DNA from: Halioglobus sp. | GTDB lineage: Bacteria; Pseudomonadota; Gammaproteobacteria; Pseudomonadales; Halieaceae | Direction: 5' to 3' | NCBI GenBank assembly: GCA_020443425.1 | Contig: JAGRIE010000001.1 | Location: 62,001 to 126,000, forward strand | DNA: 64,000 nucleotides | Shown: positions 58,114-64,000 of the stretch, one piece after another | How positions within the stretch are numbered: position 1 is the stretch's first letter | Layout of the letters: each line of letters opens with the position of its first letter | Program-made: the position numbers and the translations under genes | Notes under the pieces: generated by a model | The model's input: only the letters and a program-made list of their open reading frames with translations | What the model was told of the DNA's origin: nothing | The model's database searches: none

Positions 58114-58797
58114 GTGGATAGTCGAAGTGTAGTGGTAACAGGTGGTTTTGGCGCACTGGGTCGCGCGGTCGCGAAGGCGTTTTCCGATCAGGGGCACAGG
58201 GTGTCGCGTGTGGATTTCGCCCCCACCGCGCCGGACGACAACCCCGGCGGTTGGGACTACGCGGGTGTCGATCTCTCTGACGCCGCCGCCTGTGAAAAGG
58301 TGGTTGCCGCGGTCTGCGAGACTGCCGGTGGCATGGACGTACTGGTCAATATCGCCGGTGGCTTTGCGTGGGAGACGCTCGACGGCGGCAGCCTCGACAC
58401 CTGGCAGCGTATGTTCACGATGAATGTGGTGACCGCCGCTACCATGAGCAAGGCGTCCCTGTCCGCGCTGCGTGGCAGTGCGGCTGGCAGGGTCATCAGT
58501 ATCGGCGCCGCCGGTGCCGTGAAGGCGGGGGCGGGGCTGGGCGCGTACGCGGCTTCCAAATCCGGCGTTCACCGGTTCACGGAGGCGCTTGCCGCTGAAC
58601 TCCGCGATACCTCGGTGACGGCCAATGCGATAATGCCCACCATCATCGACACGCCCACAAACAGGGCGGATATGCCGGATGCCGATACCAGTGACTGGGT
58701 CAAACCCGAGGCTATCGCCGAGGTGATTCTGTTTCTGGCCTCGCCGGCTGCGCGATCGATCACAGGTGCCCTGATTCCCGTCTCTCGCGGCGGTTGA
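58114..58797 (+). CDS. Short-chain dehydrogenase/reductase
   Basis: The 227-residue protein starts with GTG, with AAGGAG 9 bases upstream. The cofactor loop TGGFGALG is at about residues 9-16. The catalytic Ser is in VISIGAAGAV, and Tyr and Lys are in YAASK. A C-terminal TGALIPVSRGG is typical of classical SDRs. The substrate is not known. Confidence 0.88.
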   Translation: MDSRSVVVTGGFGALGRAVAKAFSDQGHRVSRVDFAPTAPDDNPGGWDYAGVDLSDAAACEKVVAAVCETAGGMDVLVNIAGGFAWETLDGGSLDTWQRMFTMNVVTAATMSKASLSALRGSAAGRVISIGAAGAVKAGAGLGAYAASKSGVHRFTEALAAELRDTSVTANAIMPTIIDTPTNRADMPDADTSDWVKPEAIAEVILFLASPAARSITGALIPVSRGG

Positions 58798-58835
58798 TAC
58801 ACCGCAACAGGCGCTGGCCGCAGCCAAAAGCGTTT

Positions 58836-60044
58836 TCAGGCGTTGAACCAGTCCACGACCTGTTGTTGGACGCGCGCGTCGTAGAGCAGGTCGAAGTGGT
58901 TTTTCTCGTGGAAAACCCTGCAGTTTTCCTGCTTCACCCGGAGGTGGCGCAGGCCGTTCCGGTGCGAACCGGTGGCGCTGTCCAGGCGCACCAGCAGGTC
59001 GCCGAGCAGATGCCCCAGCGGGTCTTTTCGATCCCGGCCCAGCGTCGCCGCGGCAAAGTAGTACTCGACATGCGGGAGTAGCGGCACCGGCCGGCGGGTG
59101 TCCGGGCGTGTCGCATCGGGGTGGTGATCGCGCCAGTCTTCGTCGAGCAGGTCACCGTGGCGCAGATCCTTGATCCCGGCACTGCGGCGGCGGCCAAACG
59201 CCAGCGGCTGCGTATAGGCAATCTTTTCCATCGCGGCATTGAGGCCGTGTCCGGCCCTGGCGATCACCGAGCCGTGGTGCGGTGTGCCGAGGCACACCAC
59301 GCGTTGCAACGCGGGCAGCCAGTCATTGCCTGCCTGCTGCGCATACCAGCAGGCGCTGCGTATGACCAGTCCGCCCATGCTGTGACCGATCAGCGACAGC
59401 GATTCCACCGGCACCGGCCACTGGCTGCACAACTGCTGCAATTGCAGCGCCAGCTCTTTGCCGTTGGTGGAAATATGGCGCCCGGTGTTGTAGCGCAGGT
59501 ACAGTGGGGTCACACCCTGCTCATCGCGCAAGCGCTCGCCGATGCCGTCTGCGCCCTTGTTACGCCAGCACAGTTCCGACATGCTCAGGCCGTGCACGAA
59601 TACCACGAGGTGGCTGGATGGCCGGTCCACGGTGGCAGCAATCGCTTCCCGCTGCAGTGCCAGCGGCAGCTCCGGTGTCCGCCACTGCATCGGTATGGCC
59701 AGTGGATTGCCGGTGGCGTCCAGATGATCGCCGAGTACGCCGTTCAGTGCCGAAACCGTCTTTATCGACGCCGCAGAGGGCGGCGCCGTATCCAGCACTT
59801 CCGGCAGCAACCCTATCGACAGGTCCAGGGTCTCCCGGAGCAGGTGATTCACTCCCCGAATGCTGGCGTAGACCGAAGCCGCGATCAACCCGTGTGCGCG
59901 TGTGGGTCGCTCCGGTTGTGGTGTCCAGGGCAGCGGATGCCGGGCGATGGTTTCGTGCATACCCTCGACGGCCGTAGTGATGCCGGCGACGGAATCGAAC
60001 AGGAGCCGGCTGCTGCCAGCGGCCAACTTTCTTGTCGTAACCAT
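58836..60044 (-). CDS. Alpha/beta hydrolase, lipase/PGAP1-like
   Basis: The protein has 402 residues from ATG 60044, which has CGGAG at good spacing. The N-terminal 140 residues are of unknown fold. The hydrolase core has VVFVHGLSMSELCW, the nucleophile elbow GHSMGG (Ser about 253), CLGTPHHGS and a late histidine in EKNHFDLL. It is probably an intracellular esterase or lipase. It follows the RHH/zinc-ribbon gene by 34 bases on the same strand, so the two are likely an operon controlled by the upstream palindrome. Confidence 0.8.
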   Translation of the reverse strand: MVTTRKLAAGSSRLLFDSVAGITTAVEGMHETIARHPLPWTPQPERPTRAHGLIAASVYASIRGVNHLLRETLDLSIGLLPEVLDTAPPSAASIKTVSALNGVLGDHLDATGNPLAIPMQWRTPELPLALQREAIAATVDRPSSHLVVFVHGLSMSELCWRNKGADGIGERLRDEQGVTPLYLRYNTGRHISTNGKELALQLQQLCSQWPVPVESLSLIGHSMGGLVIRSACWYAQQAGNDWLPALQRVVCLGTPHHGSVIARAGHGLNAAMEKIAYTQPLAFGRRRSAGIKDLRHGDLLDEDWRDHHPDATRPDTRRPVPLLPHVEYYFAAATLGRDRKDPLGHLLGDLLVRLDSATGSHRNGLRHLRVKQENCRVFHEKNHFDLLYDARVQQQVVDWFNA

Positions 60045-60078
60045 GGTGTGCTCCGTAGTGTCCAGTGAGGGGATGTCG

Positions 60079-60600
60079 CTACTTTTTGCGTCCAGCTGCT
60101 TTGGCGGATGCCGTCTTTGGCCGGGGCCGTTTTCTGGGTGCGGGTCCGCCCCCGGGCTGGTGCGCGGCGCCCGAGCGCGCGCCAAGGCACTGCTCGCAGA
60201 TCAGCACTGCGCGCGGGCCGGTGGGGACACCGATTGCTGCGTTCACGCCAGCTGGCAGCAGGGCGTTGCACTGTTCGCAGACACCATTCCTGTTCAGCAC
60301 AATTTGCTGCCAGCCGATGACGCTGTCGGGTGAATCGTCGGGTGCGTCTGGCGCCGGCAAGGCGCTGCGCTGGGTATCGGGTCGGCCCGACAGCGCCCTT
60401 GCCAGCTGCGAGCTATCGCTGACGACACCTTCGACCAGGTCAAAGGTGTTCAGCAGCACATTGCGTACGATAGTCGAGACGGACAGGCCGAGTTGTTCCG
60501 CGCGTCCGCGTAATTCATTGTCAAGTTGCTCGGGAATGCGCGCCTGGAGTACACGGTCTTTCGCCGGCTTGCGACGGCGATTGCTTTTGGGGTCGGTCAT
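60079..60600 (-). CDS. Ribbon-helix-helix protein with CxxC zinc-ribbon-like region
   Basis: The protein has 173 residues from ATG 60600, preceded by GGAGG. The N-terminal part (about 15-60) has an RHH pattern: strand RVLQARIPEQL, helices, and LGLSVSTIVRNVLLNTFDLV. A second part has two cysteine pairs (CEQCNALL and CEQCLG, about 107-140) like a zinc ribbon, with a Lys/Arg/Pro tail. It is probably a DNA-binding regulator. A perfect 10-base inverted repeat lies just upstream, consistent with autoregulation. Confidence 0.6.
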   Translation of the reverse strand: MTDPKSNRRRKPAKDRVLQARIPEQLDNELRGRAEQLGLSVSTIVRNVLLNTFDLVEGVVSDSSQLARALSGRPDTQRSALPAPDAPDDSPDSVIGWQQIVLNRNGVCEQCNALLPAGVNAAIGVPTGPRAVLICEQCLGARSGAAHQPGGGPAPRKRPRPKTASAKAAGRKK

Positions 60601-60643
60601 CACTGCCTCCACTGGGACGATGCGTCACTACAGTGGGGCGGAG

Positions 60644-60684
60644 TGTATTTCAATGTATTACAAAATACAACAAATGTAATACAT
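60644..60684. promoter_or_regulatory. Operator-like inverted repeat upstream of RHH/zinc-ribbon gene
   Basis: ATGTATTACA (60653-60662) and TGTAATACAT (60675-60684) form a perfect 10-base inverted repeat with a 12-base centre. Further TGTATT (60644) and AATACA (60664) copies lie between and beside the arms. It begins 44 bases upstream of the ATG and is a good candidate operator. Confidence 0.6.
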
Positions 60685-60763
60685 CTGTCTTTGTGGCGGC
60701 AGTGAGCAGGGTGCGTGCCCCGACGCCCCGGTTACCAGCGACGGGCGCGTGTATCCGCGTGCC

Positions 60764-61081
60764 CTAGTAGTCTTCCACGCCGTACATTGCGTCGGGCTCG
60801 ATGGAGTTGACCGGGCTGGCCCAGTCCTCGGGATGCATCGGCAGGTCGGGGTCGACCAGGTCATCGTCGTCGAGTTCAAAGGCGGCGCGCCAGTCCTCGG
60901 GAGCCTCGGCCTCCTGCAACTCCATCTCGCGCCAGGCATCCAGATCGTACTCGGCCACCTCGCCATCCAGATACTGGGTCTCGATGGTGAAATTGCCCGG
61001 ATCCCAGTCGATGACTTCAAACAGCGCCTGCGTCTGCAAGTCCTTGTACCAAGCACCCACGATAGGGCTCAACATTTTCAT
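60764..61081 (-). CDS. Small acidic protein, DUF6763-like
   Basis: The 105-residue, strongly acidic protein (FELDDDDLVDPDLPMHPEDW) has the N-terminal segment PIVGAWYKDLQTQALFEVID. I recall this family as DUF6763 in gammaproteobacteria, not verified. No membrane segments or catalytic motifs are visible. Function is unknown. Confidence 0.6.
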   Translation of the reverse strand: MKMLSPIVGAWYKDLQTQALFEVIDWDPGNFTIETQYLDGEVAEYDLDAWREMELQEAEAPEDWRAAFELDDDDLVDPDLPMHPEDWASPVNSIEPDAMYGVEDY

Positions 61082-61488
61082 TTGGCTTCCCCCATTGCCA
61101 GCACTGATTGCTGTGAATCCAACATATCATGATAGGGATGCATGTCTACCCGGCGATGATGCCGGCCGAGGAGGGCGCCAGCAGCCGCTGGTATTAGCGC
61201 GCCGCGATATTTTTAAAACAGATCAAGCGCTTGCGGTCTCTTTCAAGAGTTGACTTAGTTCAGCGCTGGCCTTTATATACCCGTATATGACTATTTGCCG
61301 GCATCGACATAAACAATTTGTCTAAAAACGGCGCAGTTTTGATTGACCAGATTGTGGATCGAGCAATCCTGGATGCGCTGTCCAGTCTGTTCCGGTTGCA
61401 ATCGGTGCCACTATGACGCCACCTGGTCGCCACACCGGTTGCAGGGTGTGGCGGTCACCGTCCACTGCATGTACAAAAGGGGAGTGCA

Positions 61489-61587
61489 TTGAAAACACAC
61501 AGAACAGGGAGCACTAACGCGGGCGGTTTCCACCGCATCGCCGCGGTAGCAGCGATGCGGGCGATTGCAGCGGAGGTGCACCCATGA
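61489..61587 (+). CDS. Possible 32-residue leader ORF coupled to methylthioinosine phosphorylase
   Basis: A TTG preceded by AAGGGGAG opens a 32-codon frame (KTHRTGSTNAGG at its start). It ends in TGA overlapping the next ATG (ATGA), a pattern of translational coupling. The peptide resembles no family. The rest of the 61082-61488 gap holds nothing I can identify. Confidence 0.3.
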   Translation: MKTHRTGSTNAGGFHRIAAVAAMRAIAAEVHP

Positions 61588-62333
61588 AGCCATTGGCAAT
61601 TATCGGCGGTACGGGTATCGATGAACTGGAGGGCCTGGAGGTTGTCAGTTCACACCGGATACAAACACCGTATGGCGAACCGTCGCGGCCCATCCAGGAG
61701 GGGCGCCTGGGCAAAACAACAGTCTATTTCCTGCAGCGCCACGGCAGCCCCGGTGCCATCCCGCCGCACCGGATCAATTACCGCGCCAATATCTGGGCGC
61801 TCAAATCGCTGGGCATCGACGGCATCGTTGCGATCAACTCGGTCGGTGGTATCACCGAGGACATGCGCCCCGGCAGGTTGTTGATTCCCGACCAGGTGAT
61901 CGACTACACCTGGGGGCGGGAGCACACGTTCGACGAGGGCGAGGGCGGAGAACTGATGCATATCGATTTCACCGAGCCGTATGACAGGCACCTGCGGATG
62001 GCACTGCTGGCCGCGGCCGACAGTGCCGGTATTGCGCATGAAGCCTACGGCGTGCACGGTGTCACCCAGGGCCCCCGTCTGGAGACGGCGGCGGAAGTGC
62101 AGCGCCTGGCGCGCGACGGCTGTGATGTGGTCGGGATGACGGGGATGCCTGAGGCCGCGCTTTCACGCGAGGCGCATATGCCCTATGCCTCGGTGTGCAT
62201 GGTGGTAAACCCTGCCGCCGGTCTCGGCGACCTGCCGCTGACACTGGCGATGATGCGGGAGATCCTGGCGAGTGAAGCGGCCGTCGTCAGGAAACTGTTG
62301 AGTGAACTGTTGCGGCAGCGCGAAACCGCCTGA
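61584..62333 (+). CDS. S-methyl-5'-thioinosine/-adenosine phosphorylase
   Basis: The 249-residue purine-nucleoside-phosphorylase-family protein shows IIGGTGIDELEGL, RHGSPGAIPPHRINYRANIW, NSVGGITEDM and GVTQGPRLETAAEVQRL. Its length and the MTGMPEA segment fit the short Pseudomonas-type S-methylthioinosine phosphorylase rather than eukaryotic-like MTAP. Classical MTA phosphorylase activity cannot be excluded. It acts in methionine and purine salvage. Confidence 0.85.
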   Translation: MKPLAIIGGTGIDELEGLEVVSSHRIQTPYGEPSRPIQEGRLGKTTVYFLQRHGSPGAIPPHRINYRANIWALKSLGIDGIVAINSVGGITEDMRPGRLLIPDQVIDYTWGREHTFDEGEGGELMHIDFTEPYDRHLRMALLAAADSAGIAHEAYGVHGVTQGPRLETAAEVQRLARDGCDVVGMTGMPEAALSREAHMPYASVCMVVNPAAGLGDLPLTLAMMREILASEAAVVRKLLSELLRQRETA

Positions 62334-62374
62334 CACAGCTCAGCGGCCGGCCGCACCGGGGCTGGCTGCTGCTG

Positions 62375-63241
62375 TCACTCCCCAGGCGCAGCGTCCAGCG
62401 GGGTGATGGTGACGAGAACCCCCAGCAACGGATGGTCGATATAGACCACCTGGCCACTGCGCATGCGCCGAGTCTGTTGCAGCAGCACCGCGTGGCGGTA
62501 CGGATAGTCCGGGTCCGTCGCGGTGTCCGGGACAGGCCGGGTGGCGGCTTCGAACTCTATCGCCACCTGTTCCGCGTCCAGCGGTTCCTGCAGGGAGACC
62601 GGTTGCGCCGGGGCGGCTGTGCTGATTGGGTTCACCTGTGAAGCCGGTGCCCTCGGTGGGGCGGGCATACGCCAGTCACCCTGCAGGTACTCCCCCTGGG
62701 TGTTCAACCACAGGTTGGTATCCAGGTAAAAATAGCGCGACAGATAGAGCTTGACCGAACCCTGCAGTGCCGGCCATGGGCCGCCATCCCCGGATCTGTC
62801 CAACACAATCGGCACCGCAGTGGCCTGGCTTCCCATGGGCTGTATCCAGGCTTCGTGAAACAGGATGCGGTAGCGGCCACTGCGCTGCATGGCGGCAGCC
62901 TTGCCGGCAAACCGGCGCTCCCCGGCGGCGAGGGTGGTGAACTCTGTCGGCTGCGATGGCTGCGCCACGGAGGTGCCGACAGGTGCCGGGCTGCTCTCGG
63001 GAATTGAGGTGGCAGCCTGGGTGCCGCTCGGTGCGCCCGGATAGGAGAGGAAGCGTGAGCGCGCCGGGTAGGCGAGTTCCGGGAGTGGCTCCCAGTACTC
63101 GGCGGTGGCCCCGGCTGGGCGGCTGAATACCAGCAACTCGACCTGGTACAGCTGTTCCGATTGCGCTTGCGCCCACTGCGACCATACCAGGGTGGCGAAC
63201 AGCAGGTAGCGATAGAGGTTTGTCTTTGAGCGGTCAGGCAT
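62375..63241 (-). CDS. csiV: CsiV family peptidoglycan-binding protein
   Basis: The protein has 288 residues from ATG 63241. A signal peptide ends about residue 27 (WAQAQS). YQVELLVFSRPAG and a late VVYIDHPLLGVLVTITPL match the CsiV family known from Vibrio, where CsiV binds peptidoglycan and supports PBP1A function. Position directly downstream of mfd is the conserved context. It overlaps mfd by 8 bases. Confidence 0.8.
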   Translation of the reverse strand: MPDRSKTNLYRYLLFATLVWSQWAQAQSEQLYQVELLVFSRPAGATAEYWEPLPELAYPARSRFLSYPGAPSGTQAATSIPESSPAPVGTSVAQPSQPTEFTTLAAGERRFAGKAAAMQRSGRYRILFHEAWIQPMGSQATAVPIVLDRSGDGGPWPALQGSVKLYLSRYFYLDTNLWLNTQGEYLQGDWRMPAPPRAPASQVNPISTAAPAQPVSLQEPLDAEQVAIEFEAATRPVPDTATDPDYPYRHAVLLQQTRRMRSGQVVYIDHPLLGVLVTITPLDAAPGE

Positions 63242-64000
63242 GGGCGGCGGTTTTCCCCGGGTCTGTGGCGAGTGAGTCCATGAGTTGCTCCAGGAAGCGA
63301 TAACGGTCGTGTATATCCGGGAGTTCTTTTTCGAATCGCAGGCGTGTCGCACCGGCCAGCTTGAAACTGCGTGGATCCGATTGTACCAACTCGACCAGGC
63401 TCAGCGGATTCACCGGTGTCGTTCCCTTGAAGTCGATACTACCACCCTCCGGTCCGGCTTCAATAGTGCGAATGCCCAGATCCTGTGCCCGCAGTCGCAA
63501 TCGCGACACCTGGAACAGGTTGTCTATCTGGGGTGGCAGCAGGCCGAAGCGGTCTATCATCTCTACCTGCAAACTGCGCAGTTCAGTGTTGTTGGTCGCC
63601 GCTGCGATACGCTTGTAGAGGATAAGGCGGCTGTTCACGTCTGGCAAATAGTCGTCCGGGATCAGTGCCGGGGCGCGCAGGTTGACCTCGGTGCCCTGGT
63701 CGAGGGGTGCATCCACGTTCGGGATCTCCCCGCGCCGCAGCGAATCCACCGCGCGCTGCAACATATCCATATACATTGAGAAGCCGACGCTGTGTATCTG
63801 CCCGCTCTGCTCGTCGCCAAGCAACTCGCCCGCGCCGCGGATCTCCAGGTCATGGGTTGCCAGCAGGTAGCCCGCGCCGAGGTCGCCGGCGGCCTCGATC
63901 GCCTCCAGTCGCTTGCCAGCGTCGGTGGAGATGGCGGATTGTGGCGGTGTCAGCAGGTAGGCGTAGGCCTGGTGGTGCGAGCGCCCGACGCGGCCGCGCA
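63234..64000 (-). CDS. mfd: Transcription-repair coupling factor Mfd (C-terminal part, cut by window end)
   Basis: This is the last 255 or so residues of Mfd. The frame enters from beyond 64000 with the helicase motif VI region RGRVGRSHHQAYAYLL, then LEIRGAGELLGDEQSG and the D7 regulatory domain. Mfd releases RNA polymerase stalled at DNA lesions. Only the N-terminal part is missing, because the window ends. Confidence 0.95.
   Translation of the reverse strand, partial: RGRVGRSHHQAYAYLLTPPQSAISTDAGKRLEAIEAAGDLGAGYLLATHDLEIRGAGELLGDEQSGQIHSVGFSMYMDMLQRAVDSLRRGEIPNVDAPLDQGTEVNLRAPALIPDDYLPDVNSRLILYKRIAAATNNTELRSLQVEMIDRFGLLPPQIDNLFQVSRLRLRAQDLGIRTIEAGPEGGSIDFKGTTPVNPLSLVELVQSDPRSFKLAGATRLRFEKELPDIHDRYRFLEQLMDSLATDPGKTAAHA

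Overview
This window is a contiguous piece of a gammaproteobacterial chromosome with high G+C. The gene content (sdhCDAB-sucABCD, PhoBR-PhoU-PstSCAB, PrmB, EpmC, YheU, CsiV next to Mfd, GcvR, QueF, an S-methylthioinosine phosphorylase, a PEP-CTERM protein and a DUF4892 protein) points to a heterotrophic marine lineage. The Halieaceae/Cellvibrionales group (OM60/NOR5 type) is the best guess; this is inferred from recognisable proteins and not proven. No integrase, transposase, phage gene or CRISPR array was seen. Most of the window is orderly core genome.

Layout. 0.2-4.9 kb: a three-gene 2-oxoacid oxidoreductase operon (GltD-like flavoprotein/ferredoxin subunit, gamma-alpha fusion, TPP-binding beta subunit). 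5-14.8 kb: a phosphate regulon (phoB-phoR-phoU, pstSCAB and an outer-membrane porin) with Pho boxes before phoB, pstS and the porin. A tiny ribbon-helix-helix gene and a 41-residue membrane protein gene sit between pstB and the porin. 14.9-18.6 kb: tRNA-Glu, hisC, a FabH-like synthase and gltA. 18.8-30.3 kb: sdhCDAB, sucAB, lpd and sucCD, that is, the TCA cycle from citrate synthase through succinate dehydrogenase, ending in a strong terminator. 30.5-44.6 kb: a SulP transporter with a universal stress protein, htpG behind a sigma-32 promoter, then many short housekeeping genes (sixA, alpha/beta hydrolase, DUF4892, folE, prmB, aroC, gcvR, yheU, tusA, epmC, pdxB, a NAD-kinase-like gene, msrB).

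44.6-49.4 kb: tRNA-Gly and tRNA-Glu with decayed tandem copies of tRNA-Gly, a YadGH-type ABC transporter, queF, an esterase-like lipoprotein and tRNA-Ser. 49.4-61.1 kb is the accessory-looking part: a PEP-CTERM protein and a glutaredoxin-MauE fusion, both behind sigma-54-like promoters, then dodecin, an RcnB-like protein, a Dabb-domain protein fused onto the leftover 3' end of an amidohydrolase gene, several oxidoreductases, and a ribbon-helix-helix/zinc-ribbon regulator with its own palindrome. 61.5-64 kb: a methylthioinosine phosphorylase with a possible coupled leader ORF, csiV, and the 3' end of mfd running off the window.

The genes cooperate in three main blocks: phosphate sensing and uptake, central carbon oxidation (with two different enzyme types for 2-oxoacid oxidation), and translation/cofactor maintenance. 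The signals most worth a second look are the tRNA-Gly copy that has gained a long variable arm, the multi-half-site Pho box array, the pair of sigma-54-like promoters around the PEP-CTERM gene, and the small RHH loci with palindromic upstream regions.
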